In this document: piece by piece, positions 1 to 12,300 of the stretch
Numbering within the stretch: the stretch's first letter is position 1
How the letters are laid out: every line of letters starts with the position of its first letter
Source: Halomonas sp. HAL1
GTDB lineage: Bacteria > Pseudomonadota > Gammaproteobacteria > Pseudomonadales > Halomonadaceae
NCBI RefSeq assembly: GCF_030544485.1
Contig: NZ_CP130610.1
Location: 1-64,000 of the forward strand
Reading direction: 5' to 3'
DNA: 64,000 nt
Position numbers and translations under genes: made by a program
The notes under the pieces: model-generated
Database searches by the model: none
What the model was told of the DNA's origin: nothing
Seen by the model: the letters and a program-made list of their open reading frames with translations, nothing else

Positions 1-1467
1 GTGTCACTGACGCTTTGGCAACAGTGCCTGGACAACCTGCAGGATGAGCTGAATTCACAGCAGTTCAATACCTGGATACGCCCGCTGCAGGCAGAAGAAG
101 GAGAGTCCAACGAGCTGCGCTTATTGGCGCCGAATCGCTTTGTGCGCGATTGGGTGAGCGATAAGTATGCCAAGCGGATTAGTGAACTAATGCGTGAGCT
201 CGCGCCGGCCAAGCCGCCGAAAGTGAGTTTGACGGTAGGTAGCCGCCGCCCGGCCACGCAGGCACCTCAGCATCGCGACTTGGGCAACCCCGTATCGGCT
301 TCTCCATCGCGTCCTTCGGCACCGGCTGTTCATACGCCTCCGCGCGGCGATATTGCGGACGAGCGTGAAATAGACAGGCTACGTGATGAAGCTCCCAGTC
401 GGCGTAATAATGAGCGCCAAGTACAGGTAGAGGGCAGCCTGAAACATGGTAGCGGACTAAATCCTAATTTTACTTTCGATACGTTTGTTGAAGGTAAATC
501 GAACCAGCTGGCTCGCGCTGCCTCCCGCCAGGTATCTGAAAACCCCGGCGGCGCTTATAACCCGCTGTTTTTATATGGCGGCGTGGGCCTCGGTAAAACC
601 CACTTGATGCACGCCGTGGGTAATGCACTGGCAACGCGGCGCGAAAATGCCCGTGTGGTCTATCTGCACTCAGAGCGTTTTGTCGCCGATATGGTCAAGG
701 CGTTACAGCTCAATGCGATTAACGATTTCAAGCGCTTTTATCGCAGTGTTGATGCATTACTTATTGATGATATTCAGTTTTTCGCTGGCAAAGAGCGTTC
801 CCAGGAAGAGTTTTTTCATACCTTCAATGCGTTATTAGAAGGTGGTCAGCAAATGATCCTGACCTCTGACCGCTATCCTAAAGAGATCAGTGGGGTAGAG
901 GAGCGCCTTAAATCACGCTTTGGTTGGGGGCTCACGGTCGCGATAGAGCCGCCAGAGCTTGAAACCCGCGTAGCCATCTTGATGAAAAAGGCCGACCAAG
1001 CTAAGGTCGATTTGCCTCACGATGCAGCTTTCTTTATTGCTCAGAAAATTCGTTCCAACGTGCGCGAATTAGAAGGTGCATTGAAAAAGGTCATCGCTGA
1101 TTCGCACTTCATGGGTAAAACGATTACCCAAGACTTTATTCGCGAATCGCTGAAGGATTTGTTGGCCCTTCAAGACAAGCAGGTGGGCGTCGATAATATT
1201 CAGCGCACAGTCGCGGAGTATTACAAGATCAAGGTAGCGGACTTGCTCTCCAAGCGCCGTTCACGCTCGGTTGCCCGGCCTCGTCAGGTGGCGATGGCGC
1301 TTGCCAAGGAGTTAACCAATCATAGCTTGCCGGAGATTGGCGATGCCTTTGGTGGGCGTGACCACACAACGGTGTTACACGCTTGCCGAAAAGTGAAATC
1401 ATTGCAGGAAGAGAGCGCGGATATTCGTGAGGATTACAAGAATCTGCTGCGCCTGTTGACCAGTTAA
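1..1467 (+). CDS. dnaA: Chromosomal replication initiator protein DnaA
   Basis: DnaA is the AAA+ ATPase that binds DnaA boxes at oriC, melts the origin and helps load the replicative helicase. The 488-residue protein starts with GTG at base 1. It has the N-terminal DnaB-interaction domain (about 1-75), a variable proline- and arginine-rich linker (about 76-150), Walker [10 protein letters not shown] near 193-201, Walker B LLIDDIQF near 253-260, and the C-terminal box-binding helix-turn-helix with [11 protein letters not shown]. The length is normal for gammaproteobacteria. It is followed by dnaN, recF and gyrB in the classic order. No DnaA-box cluster is visible in the short gap to dnaN, so oriC is presumably upstream of base 1, outside the window. 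Confidence 0.98.
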   Translation: MSLTLWQQCLDNLQDELNSQQFNTWIRPLQAEEGESNELRLLAPNRFVRDWVSDKYAKRISELMRELAPAKPPKVSLTVGSRRPATQAPQHRDLGNPVSASPSRPSAPAVHTPPRGDIADEREIDRLRDEAPSRRNNERQVQVEGSLKHGSGLNPNFTFDTFVEGKSNQLARAASRQVSENPGGAYNPLFLYGGVGLGKTHLMHAVGNALATRRENARVVYLHSERFVADMVKALQLNAINDFKRFYRSVDALLIDDIQFFAGKERSQEEFFHTFNALLEGGQQMILTSDRYPKEISGVEERLKSRFGWGLTVAIEPPELETRVAILMKKADQAKVDLPHDAAFFIAQKIRSNVRELEGALKKVIADSHFMGKTITQDFIRESLKDLLALQDKQVGVDNIQRTVAEYYKIKVADLLSKRRSRSVARPRQVAMALAKELTNHSLPEIGDAFGGRDHTTVLHACRKVKSLQEESADIREDYKNLLRLLTS

Positions 1468-1527
1468 CCACCCTATGGGACGGGCCTGTTACGCGCAGGT
1501 CTTTCAGGATATAGAACCGGAGTATTG

Positions 1528-2631
1528 ATGAAATTTTCGATTTCCCGAGAGGCGCTGTTACGTCCGCTGACTCTGGTCGCAGGTGTTGTCGAGCGCCGCC
1601 AAACGCTACCTGTACTTTCGAATGTACTGATTCAGGTAGAGGGCGACCAGGTGTCGCTTACCGGTACTGACTTAGAGGTTGAGCTTGTTGGGCGCACGGT
1701 GGCCAGCCAGGTTGATCAGGCGGGTGCAGCAACGGTGCCTGCTCGCAAGCTGATGGATATTTGTAAATCACTGCCTGATCAATCCGATATTCAGCTAGCC
1801 GTTGAAGAGGGTCGTGCGGTCTTACGCAGTGGCCGTTCACGCTTTACCCTGTCGACGCTTCCGGTAGCCGAGTTCCCCAATATAGAAGATGCGGACGGCA
1901 GTCAGGAAATCAGCGTACCTCGCGGTACCTTAAAGCACCTGATTGAAGCCACCTCATTTGCGATGGCGCAGCAAGATGTACGTTATTACCTCAACGGTAT
2001 GCTGCTGGAAATCCAAAGCAACCTGCTGCGTACGGTCGCGACTGACGGTCACCGCTTGGCGATGTGCTCACGCCCGATTGAAGTGTCTGTTAGTCAGTCA
2101 CAAAAGCTGATTGTACCCCGCAAGGGTATCCTTGAGCTGTCGCGCTTGCTGGATGACAGTGATGAGCCTGTCAGCTTGACGCTGGGCTCCAGCCATGTAC
2201 GTGCTCACACGGGCGATTTCACCTTCACCTCTAAGCTCATTGACGGCAAATTCCCTGACTATGAACGCGTAGTGCCGCGCAACGGCGATAAAGTGCTGAT
2301 TGCCGAACGCGCTGCGCTGCGCCAAGTGCTTTCGCGTACCGCTATTCTCTCTAATGAGAAATACCGTGGTGTACGGCTATACTTTGAGGAAAACAACCTT
2401 AAAGTAATGGCCAACAACCCTGAACAGGAGGAAGCCGAGGAAAATATCGCTGTTGAGTATAACGGCGGCGCGATGGAGGTCGGTTTTAACGTTGGCTATC
2501 TAGTCGATGTACTGACGGTGCTGAACGAAGAACTCGTGCAGATTACCCTGGCCGACCCTAACAGTAGTGCACTGCTTGAAGTGCCCGGCGGTGGTGATGC
2601 ACTTTATGTCGTTATGCCAATGCGCCTGTAA
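1528..2631 (+). CDS. dnaN: DNA polymerase III beta sliding clamp
   Basis: This is the ring-shaped beta clamp that tethers DNA polymerase III to DNA and binds RecF- and Hda-type partners. The protein is 367 residues, as expected, and begins MKFSISREALLRPL. The frame also has a TTG directly before the ATG, but the ATG at 1528 gives the family's normal N-terminus. The conserved C-terminal end YVVMPMRL is intact; it forms part of the peptide-binding pocket. It lies 60 bp after dnaA and is probably co-transcribed with it. A strong hairpin follows at 2672-2701. Confidence 0.98.
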   Translation: MKFSISREALLRPLTLVAGVVERRQTLPVLSNVLIQVEGDQVSLTGTDLEVELVGRTVASQVDQAGAATVPARKLMDICKSLPDQSDIQLAVEEGRAVLRSGRSRFTLSTLPVAEFPNIEDADGSQEISVPRGTLKHLIEATSFAMAQQDVRYYLNGMLLEIQSNLLRTVATDGHRLAMCSRPIEVSVSQSQKLIVPRKGILELSRLLDDSDEPVSLTLGSSHVRAHTGDFTFTSKLIDGKFPDYERVVPRNGDKVLIAERAALRQVLSRTAILSNEKYRGVRLYFEENNLKVMANNPEQEEAEENIAVEYNGGAMEVGFNVGYLVDVLTVLNEELVQITLADPNSSALLEVPGGGDALYVVMPMRL

Positions 2632-2671
2632 AGGGGGTTTGGATCATAGCATTGCACATGCAAGCTACATT

Positions 2672-2708
2672 AGCGGTGCTTCTGCTACCAGAAGCACCGC
2701 TTTCTCAT
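2672..2708 (+). terminator. Hairpin between dnaN and recF
   Basis: A perfect 13-bp stem (AGCGGTGCTTCTG, loop CTAC, CAGAAGCACCGCT) is followed by the short pyrimidine run TTCTC. It may act as a partial terminator or mRNA-stability element between dnaN and recF. The T-run is too weak to be sure it terminates. Confidence 0.55.
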
Positions 2709-2757
2709 TGGATGCAATACTCTTTATTTGCGGACTATTTTAAGTGGTGATAATAGG

Positions 2758-3861
2758 ATGAGCCTGACACTGCTTAATTTCCACGGTTTGCGTAACCTCC
2801 AGCCAGTCGAAATGACGCCCTCATCACGTATTAACGTTATTAGTGGTGCCAATGGCAGTGGTAAAACCAGCCTTCTCGAAGGCGTGCATATTCTGGGTAT
2901 GGGACGCTCGTTCCGTACACGCCAGTTGAAGCACACCATTCAAGCCGATAAGCCCCATATGACGCTGTACGGACGGTTAAGCGGTGAGCCTGAGGTTACC
3001 CTTGGTGTACGCCGTTTGCGTGCCCAGAGAGAGCTAGAGCTTCGTCTAAAGGGAGATAAAAACGCCCGCTTGGCGGAGCTTGTCGAAGCGATGCCGTTGC
3101 AGTTAATCAACCCTGACGCTTTTCGACTGCTTGAAGGTTCTCCTGCTGGTCGCCGAGAGTTTCTCGACTGGGGAGTGTTTCACGTGAAACATGACTTTTT
3201 GGGAATCTGGAAGCGTACCCGGCGTGCGTTGAAACATCGGAATGCACTGCTCAGGCGTGGTAGAATACACCCTCAGGAAATAGTGGTGTGGGAGCAGGAG
3301 CTCTCCATTTGGGGCGAACAGATGGATGCGTTGCGTCGTGCATGGTTTAGTGACTTTTTGCCTGTCTTTGAAGAGACGCTTAAGGTGCTACTGCCACTAC
3401 CTGGGTTGTCGATTCATTACGCGAGGGGCTGGGATAAAGAGCGCTCTCTTTCGGCAGTGCTACACGATAGCCGACCCACTGATCAACAAATGGGCTTCAC
3501 GCAGCAAGGCCCGCAGCGCGCAGATTTGCGTATCCGAGTAAACAAGCAGCCTGCTATCGAAGTGCTTTCCAGAGGCCAGCAAAAGTTAGTGGTGAGCGCC
3601 TTGAAACTCGCCCAAGGGCGGTTTCTGGAAAGAACAGCACAGCGGCACTGTATTTATCTCATCGACGATTTGCCAGCAGAACTTGATGAGCAAAATCGGC
3701 ATCAGTTTTGTGGGTTACTTGAAGACATGCAGTGCCAAGCATTTATTACCAGCGTCGAACCTTCTGCGTTAAGTAGTACCTGGCGGCCTGATACTTTGGT
3801 GAAGATGTTTCACGTGAAACATACTGAACAAGGGCTGAGCCAGTTAGTGCTGGCTAGCTAG
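2758..3861 (+). CDS. recF: DNA replication and repair protein RecF
   Basis: RecF is an SMC/ABC-like ATPase that helps load RecA at single-strand gaps with RecO and RecR. The ATG at 2758 gives 367 residues beginning MSLTLLNFHGLRNL, matching the family; a TTG 30 bp upstream in frame is not needed. Walker A GANGSGKTS is near residues 30-38, and the C-terminal part has the signature SRGQQKLVVSALKLAQG and the Walker B-like IYLIDDLPAELD. Two perfect parS sites lie inside the gene at 3176-3191 and 3806-3821. Both are read in the same frame and both encode the peptide FHVKH, the second in the conserved C-terminal FHV region of RecF. Confidence 0.97.
   Translation: MSLTLLNFHGLRNLQPVEMTPSSRINVISGANGSGKTSLLEGVHILGMGRSFRTRQLKHTIQADKPHMTLYGRLSGEPEVTLGVRRLRAQRELELRLKGDKNARLAELVEAMPLQLINPDAFRLLEGSPAGRREFLDWGVFHVKHDFLGIWKRTRRALKHRNALLRRGRIHPQEIVVWEQELSIWGEQMDALRRAWFSDFLPVFEETLKVLLPLPGLSIHYARGWDKERSLSAVLHDSRPTDQQMGFTQQGPQRADLRIRVNKQPAIEVLSRGQQKLVVSALKLAQGRFLERTAQRHCIYLIDDLPAELDEQNRHQFCGLLEDMQCQAFITSVEPSALSSTWRPDTLVKMFHVKHTEQGLSQLVLAS
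3176..3191. promoter_or_regulatory. parS site 1 (inside recF)
   Basis: A perfect 16-bp palindrome TGTTTCACGTGAAACA, the universal ParB/Spo0J centromere sequence. It lies within recF, where it encodes VFHVKH. It should nucleate ParB spreading and SMC loading near the origin. The parAB genes themselves are not in this window. Confidence 0.96.
3806..3821. promoter_or_regulatory. parS site 2 (recF 3' end)
   Basis: A second perfect TGTTTCACGTGAAACA. It lies in the last codons of recF, encoding MFHVKH, in the same reading frame as site 1. Confidence 0.96.
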
Positions 3862-3873
3862 CGCGAAGAGTAG

Positions 3874-6333
<2,460 letters not shown>

Positions 6334-6356
6334 GAGACGTTTGCTACTATCGTCAT

Positions 6357-6372
6357 TGTTTCACGTGAAACA
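6357..6372. promoter_or_regulatory. parS site 3 (after gyrB)
   Basis: Perfect TGTTTCACGTGAAACA in the intergenic region 23 bp after the gyrB stop and just before the shared terminator. Confidence 0.96.
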
Positions 6373-6390
6373 TAGTGACGATCATTAACG

Positions 6391-6424
6391 AAAAGCGCCG
6401 CTAGTCTCCTAGCGGCGCTTTTTG
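6391..6424. terminator. Bidirectional terminator, gyrB / gmhB
   Basis: A 14-bp stem beginning AAAAGCGCCGCTAG, loop TCTC, and the complementary arm ending in GGCGCTTTTT. There are A residues on the left and T residues on the right, so it can end both gyrB (+) and gmhB (-). Confidence 0.92.
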
Positions 6425-6439
6425 ATTACAGATCGGTAT

Positions 6440-6997
6440 CTACTGCTTCGTAGTGATCAGCCAGTCCACAAAGTGAGCTAAATCATCGAAAGCATGTGCT
6501 TTTTCAAGCCCAATACCCTTGGCTTCAGTTTTTGCTCCTTTTCCGGTTCTAACCAGTACAGTACGACAGCCGACTGCTTCGCCTGCTTGTAAATCTCGCA
6601 GACTGTCTCCTACCATCCAGCTCCCTGCCAAGCTTGCCAGCCCCAACTGCTGCTGAATCTGATGCAGCATTCCAGGTAATGGTTTACGGCATTGACACTT
6701 GTCGTTAGGCCCATGGGGGCAGTAGGCGATGTGAGCGATGCTTCCGCCTTCCTTTTCCACCAACGCTAACAAGCGATCATGCATGCTCTGGAGCGTTGCT
6801 TCATCATAATAGCCACGGGCAATGCCTGACTGATTGGTCGCCACCACTACTGTAAATCCTGCATGACTGAGGCGAGCAATGGCGGCAATTGAAGAGGGGT
6901 AGGGCACCCATTCATCAAGGGATTTTATGTAGGCATCAGAATCAAGATTAATGACGCCGTCACGATCCAGAATGACAAGTTTTCCGGCACTTAGCAT
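6440..6997 (-). CDS. gmhB: D-glycero-beta-D-manno-heptose 1,7-bisphosphate 7-phosphatase
   Basis: GmhB removes the 7-phosphate in ADP-L-glycero-D-manno-heptose synthesis for the LPS inner core. The 185-residue HAD-family protein has the nucleophile motif LDRDGVIN near 10-17, the zinc-loop CPHGPNDKCQCRKP near 103-116, and the C-terminal motif MVGDSLRDLQAG. It works between the kinase and adenylyltransferase steps of HldE, encoded at 20536. It is convergent with gyrB and follows glyS on the minus strand. The histidinol-phosphatase relative is less likely because of the zinc loop spacing and context. Confidence 0.93.
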   Translation of the reverse strand: MLSAGKLVILDRDGVINLDSDAYIKSLDEWVPYPSSIAAIARLSHAGFTVVVATNQSGIARGYYDEATLQSMHDRLLALVEKEGGSIAHIAYCPHGPNDKCQCRKPLPGMLHQIQQQLGLASLAGSWMVGDSLRDLQAGEAVGCRTVLVRTGKGAKTEAKGIGLEKAHAFDDLAHFVDWLITTKQ

Positions 6998-7074
6998 AGA
7001 AATCCTATTGGTACGGTTCGGCGATACTTGATGTCCGCGATTTTTATCGACTATCTTACTCGGACTCGCAGCAG

Positions 7075-7090
7075 TGTTTCACGTGAAACA
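7075..7090. promoter_or_regulatory. parS site 4 (glyS-gmhB gap)
   Basis: Fourth perfect TGTTTCACGTGAAACA. It lies upstream of gmhB and next to the glyS terminator. Confidence 0.96.
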
Positions 7091-7104
7091 TATATTCCCA
7101 GTTA

Positions 7105-7140
7105 ACAAAAAAGCCCAACCGTTTAGACGGCTGGGCTTGT
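7105..7140 (-). terminator. Terminator after glyS
   Basis: On the minus strand a 12-bp stem (AAGCCCAGCCGT paired with ACGGTTGGGCTT, with one G-U pair) is followed by TTTTTTG. It sits 21 bp after the glyS stop. Confidence 0.9.
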
Positions 7141-7160
7141 AGCGACTAATCAAGCGATGA

Positions 7161-9227
7161 CTACTGGGGAAGAAGTGAGATATCGGCCACTTCTAGGAAG
7201 AGCGCTTGAAGGCTAGCGAGTAGAGCCAAGCGGTTGCGCTGAATAGCGGGGTCATCCGCCATCACCATTACCTGGTCAAAGAAAGCATCCACCGGTTCCC
7301 GCAGGGTAGCAAGAGTGTCCAATGCTTGCTGATAGTTGCCTACAGCAAACAGTGGGGCCACTTGTGTCTGGCTTCCGCTCACCGCATCGAACAACGCTCG
7401 TTCGGCATCTTCCTGCAATAAGTTTTGATCAACCTGGGTACTACCATTGTGCTCTTGCTTAGCCAAGATGTTAGAAACACGCTTGTTAGCGGCTGCCAAC
7501 GCGGCTGCTTCATCACGCTGGGCAAAAGCTTTCACGGCGCGCAGGCGGCGAGCGAAGTCGAGAGGATTGGTCACCGGGCGAGCGCGTACCGCAAGGTACA
7601 TTTCAGCACTGATACCTTCTTCCTGGCCCCAGGCGCGGAAGCGATCCAGCATATAGGTCAGCACATCCTCAACCAGCCCATCGGCCTTGGGTAGGCTCTG
7701 GTGCTGCTCAGCGGCAACGGTGAGTAGCTCGCGCAGGTCAAGGTCCAACTCGCCTTTGATCAGAATGTTAAGCACGCCAATCGAGGCACGACGTAACGCA
7801 AAGGGATCCTTCGCGCCGGTGGGGCGTTGGCCAATGCCAAAGATACCTACCAAGGTGTCCAGCCGATCAGCCAGGGCTAACGCCTTGCCGGTCGCGCTCT
7901 GGGGAATGACATCAGTGGCGAATCGCGGCAGGTACTGCTCTTCAAGCGACTGGGAAACCTCCGTGGGCTCACCATCCTGCTCGGCGTAGTAACGGCCCAT
8001 GATGCCCTGCAGCTCGGGGAATTCGAGCACCATTTCGGTCACAAGGTCACATTTGGCAAGCGCCACGGCGCGCTGGGCCTGAGCCACATCGCCGTTGATC
8101 TGCTCGGCAATAAAGGTCGCAATGGCGGTGCTGCGGCGCGCTTTGTCCGCCAAGGTGCCCAGCTGCTGCTGGAAAACAACGCTTTCCAGCTGGGGAATGC
8201 GCGAGGCCAGTGTGCGCTTACGATCGGTTTCGTAGAAAAACGCTGCGTCGGCTAGGCGCGGGCGAATGACTTTCTCGTTACCGGCAATGACCTGATCAGG
8301 GTCGGCGCTATCGATATTGGCGATGGTGATAAACAGCGGTTTCAGATTGCCAGCGTCATCCAGCAGGTGAAAATATTTCTGGTTGGCCTTCATCGAAGAG
8401 ATCAGGCACTCAGCGGGCACTTCCAGGAAGCGCTCATCAAAACTACCGGTAAGAGCTACCGGCCATTCAACCAGTCCGCTCACTTCGACCAGAAGATCTT
8501 CATCAATGACGGCGGTGGCTTCTTGCACTTCGGCTTCTGCCAACACCTGCTCGCGGATACGTTCACGGCGCTGCACGCGATCAACCAGCACGTAAGCATT
8601 TTCCAGCGTAGCCACGTACTCATCGGCATGGGTCAACTGAATGGCATCAGGGGCGTGGAAGCGATGACCGTAAGTGGTGCAGCTTGCCTGTAGGCCTAGC
8701 GCCTCAGCAGCCACGACATCACTACCGTAAAGTGCTACCAGCCAATGAACCGGACGCGAGAACTCAACCCGTGAAGCGCCCCAGCGCATGTTTTTAGGCA
8801 CAGGGAGGGCGCTGATGGCTTTGCGAATAATCTCGGGCAGCAGCGCTTGAATAGACTCACCTGGCTGCTGCTCGCGGTAGCCAAGCCAGGTGCCTTTATC
8901 GGTTTCCAAATGCATCAGCTCATCGACGCTAACCCCGCAGGAGCGGGCGAAGCCTTCTGCTGCTTTCGTGGCAACGCCATCCTTAAAGGCCGCCACCAGT
9001 GCGGGGCCACGGCGCTCAACGTCGCGGTCAGGCTGTTTGTCGGCCAGTTCACGCACTTGAACCGCTAAACGACGCGGGGTCGCAAAGGCTGTCACGCTGG
9101 CGAAGGGAACGTCGGCTTCTTGCAGGCCTTTCTCAATGCCTGCGGCAAACGCATCGGAAAGCGCATCCAGGGCCATGGGTGGTAGCTCTTCTGCACCCAG
9201 TTCTAGTAAAAGCGTATTAACAGCCAT
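7161..9227 (-). CDS. glyS: Glycyl-tRNA synthetase beta subunit
   Basis: This is the beta subunit of the alpha2beta2 bacterial glycyl-tRNA synthetase. It carries tRNA-recognition and HD-like domains. At 688 residues it is the usual size and begins with the family motif LLLELGAEELPP. The internal signature FGIGQRPTGAKDPFALRR is intact, and the C-terminal anticodon-binding-like region is present. Its ATG overlaps the glyQ stop by one base (TAATG), so the two subunits are translationally coupled. A terminator follows at 7105-7140. Confidence 0.97.
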   Translation of the reverse strand: MAVNTLLLELGAEELPPMALDALSDAFAAGIEKGLQEADVPFASVTAFATPRRLAVQVRELADKQPDRDVERRGPALVAAFKDGVATKAAEGFARSCGVSVDELMHLETDKGTWLGYREQQPGESIQALLPEIIRKAISALPVPKNMRWGASRVEFSRPVHWLVALYGSDVVAAEALGLQASCTTYGHRFHAPDAIQLTHADEYVATLENAYVLVDRVQRRERIREQVLAEAEVQEATAVIDEDLLVEVSGLVEWPVALTGSFDERFLEVPAECLISSMKANQKYFHLLDDAGNLKPLFITIANIDSADPDQVIAGNEKVIRPRLADAAFFYETDRKRTLASRIPQLESVVFQQQLGTLADKARRSTAIATFIAEQINGDVAQAQRAVALAKCDLVTEMVLEFPELQGIMGRYYAEQDGEPTEVSQSLEEQYLPRFATDVIPQSATGKALALADRLDTLVGIFGIGQRPTGAKDPFALRRASIGVLNILIKGELDLDLRELLTVAAEQHQSLPKADGLVEDVLTYMLDRFRAWGQEEGISAEMYLAVRARPVTNPLDFARRLRAVKAFAQRDEAAALAAANKRVSNILAKQEHNGSTQVDQNLLQEDAERALFDAVSGSQTQVAPLFAVGNYQQALDTLATLREPVDAFFDQVMVMADDPAIQRNRLALLASLQALFLEVADISLLPQ

Positions 9228-10198
9228 TAGTCGTCTCCCTGATCGGCGAGTAGCTCTTGTAACAGTTCTCGGCGAAGTGTTTCTGGCGCCATGGGGAAAC
9301 CTTCGGCCTTGCGCGACTCAAAGTAGGCGGTGGCCACATCGCGGGCCATGGTGCGAACGCGTAAAATAAAACGCTGACGCTCGGTCACCGAGATAGCGTG
9401 ACGGGCGTCCAGCAGGTTGAACGTATGCGATGCCTTCAGAACTTGCTCGTAGGCTGGCAGCGGCAGGCTGGCGGCGAGCAATTTGCTACACTCTTTTTCC
9501 TGATGGTCAAAGTTAGCAAACAGCTGATCCACATCGGCATGTTCAAAATTGTAAGTGGACTGCTCGCGCTCGTTTTGCAGATACACATCGCCATAGGTGA
9601 CCTTGCTGCCGTCTGGGGCAATGGCCCAAATCAGGTCATAGACGCTATCGACGTCCTGCAAGTACATGGCGATACGCTCAAGCCCATAGGTCAGTTCGCC
9701 GGTAACCGGGTAGCACTCAATGCCACCTGCCTGCTGAAAATAGGTAAACTGGGTGACTTCCATGCCGTTTAACCAGATTTCCCAGCCCAGGCCCCAGGCG
9801 CCTAGCGTTGGGGATTCCCAGTTATCTTCGACAAAGCGGATGTCATGAATCAGTGGGTCGAGACCGAGCCGCTTGAGTGAGCCCAGATAAAGGTCCTGCA
9901 GGTTGCTGGGCGATGGCTTCATCACCACTTGAAATTGGTAGTAGTGCTGAAGGCGGTTAGGGTTCTCGCCATAGCGGCCATCAGTAGGGCGCCTTGAAGG
10001 CTGCACATAGGCCGCGTTCCAGGTTTCGGGGCCAATCGCCCGCAAGAAGGTGGCGGGGTGGAAGGTGCCCGCGCCGACTTCCATATCGAGCGGCTGAAGG
10101 ATGACACAGCCTTGTTCTGCCCAGTACTGCTGCAGAGCAAGGATCAAGCCTTGAAAGGTCGACACATCAGGTGTCGATTGGTTTGTCGAAACACTCAT
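9227..10198 (-). CDS. glyQ: Glycyl-tRNA synthetase alpha subunit
   Basis: The alpha subunit carries the class II catalytic core that activates glycine and charges tRNA-Gly. Signatures include [31 protein letters not shown] and [19 protein letters not shown]. The chosen ATG at 10198 gives 323 residues; an in-frame ATG at 10228 would add ten. Neither has a strong ribosome-binding site, so the start is uncertain. The gene is divergent from hldD. Confidence 0.95.
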   Translation of the reverse strand: MSVSTNQSTPDVSTFQGLILALQQYWAEQGCVILQPLDMEVGAGTFHPATFLRAIGPETWNAAYVQPSRRPTDGRYGENPNRLQHYYQFQVVMKPSPSNLQDLYLGSLKRLGLDPLIHDIRFVEDNWESPTLGAWGLGWEIWLNGMEVTQFTYFQQAGGIECYPVTGELTYGLERIAMYLQDVDSVYDLIWAIAPDGSKVTYGDVYLQNEREQSTYNFEHADVDQLFANFDHQEKECSKLLAASLPLPAYEQVLKASHTFNLLDARHAISVTERQRFILRVRTMARDVATAYFESRKAEGFPMAPETLRRELLQELLADQGDD

Positions 10199-10307
10199 CG
10201 CGGAAAGCACCGTTGGCCATGAATTCATAAGGCGTCAAGTATACAATCCTAGGCAGATGGGTTATAGGCACGTATGCCAACAAGCCGCGTTAGGTAAGGA
10301 GAACAGT

Positions 10308-11264
10308 ATGATTGTGGTAACAGGCGGTGCCGGTTTTATCGGGGCCAACATAGTGAAAGCACTGAATGCCCGTGGCCGAAACGATGTAATGGTGGTCGAT
10401 GATCTGCGCGATGGCACCAAATTCGTCAACCTGGCCGACTGCACGCTGGCGGATTATCTGGATAAAGATGACTTCCTTGCCAGAGTAAAAGCTGCCCTGA
10501 AAGGGGAAAGCGTCGACTTGCCTACCATTGATGCCATTTTCCACGAAGGCGCCTGCTCAGATACCACCGAGTGGGATGGCCATTACATGATGGAAAATAA
10601 CTTCGAGTACTCCAAAGTGCTGCTTAACTACTGCGAGCAGCAGGGTATTCCCTTCCTGTACGCGTCATCGGCGGCGACCTATGGCGGCAGCGAGGTGTTC
10701 AAAGAGGTACCGGAGTGCGAAAAGCCACTCAACGTTTACGGCTATTCCAAACTGCTGTTCGATCAGCACGTGCGTGCGCGGTGGAGCGAATTGACCACTC
10801 AAGTAGTTGGCTTTCGATACTTCAATGTTTACGGCCCGCGGGAACAGCATAAGGGCAAAATGGCCAGTGTGGCGTACCATAATCATCTGCAAATCCGTAA
10901 CGGCGAAACCCTGAAGCTGTTCGGCGCCTATGGTGGGTATGAGGCGGGTATGCAGAGCCGCGACTTCGTTTATGTCGGCGATGTGGTCGATGTAAATCTC
11001 TGGTTTCTGGATCATCCTGACCAGTCGGGTATCTTCAATCTTGGTACTGGTCGCGCAGAGCCTTTCAAAGCGATTGGTGAAGCCGTTATCGATTTTTACG
11101 GTAAAGGTGAGATTGACTACATTGCCTTCCCCGAAGAACTTAAAGGACGCTATCAGAGTTATACCCGGGCTGACATTAACCAGCTACGCACCAGTGGCTG
11201 CGATGTGGAGTTTAAAACCGTTGCTCAAGGGGTTAAGGCCTACTTGGGGTGGCTAAATGGCTAA
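10308..11264 (+). CDS. hldD: ADP-L-glycero-D-manno-heptose 6-epimerase
   Basis: HldD converts ADP-D-glycero- to ADP-L-glycero-D-manno-heptose, the last step of heptose precursor synthesis. The 318-residue protein starts [16 protein letters not shown], an NAD(P)-binding Rossmann motif, at an ATG preceded by TAAGGAG. The upstream in-frame extension lacks such a site. The extended short-chain dehydrogenase catalytic pair is in YGYSKLLFD, and [10 protein letters not shown] is the family signature. Its 3' end overlaps waaF by 8 bp, so the two are coupled. It opens the LPS core cluster. Confidence 0.95.
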   Translation: MIVVTGGAGFIGANIVKALNARGRNDVMVVDDLRDGTKFVNLADCTLADYLDKDDFLARVKAALKGESVDLPTIDAIFHEGACSDTTEWDGHYMMENNFEYSKVLLNYCEQQGIPFLYASSAATYGGSEVFKEVPECEKPLNVYGYSKLLFDQHVRARWSELTTQVVGFRYFNVYGPREQHKGKMASVAYHNHLQIRNGETLKLFGAYGGYEAGMQSRDFVYVGDVVDVNLWFLDHPDQSGIFNLGTGRAEPFKAIGEAVIDFYGKGEIDYIAFPEELKGRYQSYTRADINQLRTSGCDVEFKTVAQGVKAYLGWLNG

Positions 11265-12300
11265 CTCAGCTCAGCGCTTGCTGGTGGTTGGCCCTTCGTG
11301 GGTCGGTGATATGGTCATGGCACAAAGCCTGTTTATGACTTTAAAAGCTCGCCAGCCAGGTGCGACGATAGGGGTGGTCGCGCCCGCGTGGTCGCAGCCT
11401 ATTTTAGAACGCATGCCCGAGGTGGATGAGGTGTTGCCGCTGGCGATTGGTCATGGCGAATTTGGTTTGGCCAGCCGCCGCGAACTCGCCAGCCGCCTAA
11501 GGGGGCGATTCGATCGCGCGATTGTATTGCCGCGTTCTTGGAAGGCCGCATTGGTGCCTTTTATGGCACGCATTCCCGAGCGTGTCGGGTTTATGGGCGA
11601 GCATCGCTACGGTCTTCTCAAGGAGCGCCGTAAGCTCGACAAGCAGGTGCTGGATCAAACGGTAAAGCGCTTTGTTTCGCTAGGGCTGCCCCTTGAAGAA
11701 GCGACCAGCGGCGACTTTGTATTGCCCAAGCCGCGGCTGCAGATTGACCGCGATAATCTGGTTAATTTACGCCTGACGCATTCGCTTTCATCACGCACGG
11801 CGATTGGCATGATGCCGGGCGCTGAATACGGCCCAGCCAAGCAGTGGCCGATCAGTTACTTTCACACGTTAGCAAAACGCTTGGTAGAAGAAGGTTTTGA
11901 AGTGCGGGTGTTGGGCGGCGCCAAGGATCACCCAGCGGGGGAGGAGATTATTCAGGGGCTTGCCCATGCCCATAACCTATGCGGCAAAACACAGTTAGCC
12001 GATGCCGTTGACTTGCTGGCGGACTGTCGGCAAGTGGTCACCAATGACTCGGGCTTGATGCATGTGGCCGCAGCGGTAGGCGTTCGCATCCATGCGCTAT
12101 ATGGCTCTTCATCGCCAGCCTACACGCCGCCGTTGACCGATAATGCAGTGATTCACTACCTGGCGCTCTCTTGCTCTCCCTGCTTTCAGCGCACGTGCCC
12201 ATTGGGGCATACCAACTGCCTTAACCAACTGAGCGTTGACCAGGTCTACGAGCAGATTCACGCGGCTCATCAACGGGAGAGCGTGATAGCTAATGGATAA
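11257..12300 (+). CDS. waaF: ADP-heptose:LPS heptosyltransferase II
   Basis: WaaF is a GT9 enzyme that adds the second L-glycero-D-manno-heptose to the inner core at the cytoplasmic face. The 347-residue protein begins [19 protein letters not shown], the GT9 acceptor-domain start, and has the donor-domain signature [15 protein letters not shown]. It shows the WaaF-type C-terminal cysteines in [19 protein letters not shown]. It overlaps hldD by 8 bp. Its 3' end overlaps the convergent OpgB-like gene by 11 bp. Confidence 0.93.
   Translation: MANSAQRLLVVGPSWVGDMVMAQSLFMTLKARQPGATIGVVAPAWSQPILERMPEVDEVLPLAIGHGEFGLASRRELASRLRGRFDRAIVLPRSWKAALVPFMARIPERVGFMGEHRYGLLKERRKLDKQVLDQTVKRFVSLGLPLEEATSGDFVLPKPRLQIDRDNLVNLRLTHSLSSRTAIGMMPGAEYGPAKQWPISYFHTLAKRLVEEGFEVRVLGGAKDHPAGEEIIQGLAHAHNLCGKTQLADAVDLLADCRQVVTNDSGLMHVAAAVGVRIHALYGSSSPAYTPPLTDNAVIHYLALSCSPCFQRTCPLGHTNCLNQLSVDQVYEQIHAAHQRESVIANG

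Noticed and set aside
1468..1527. oriC or DnaA-box cluster between dnaA and dnaN
   Set aside because: No TTATCCACA-like repeats seen in this 60-bp gap; the origin is more likely upstream of base 1.
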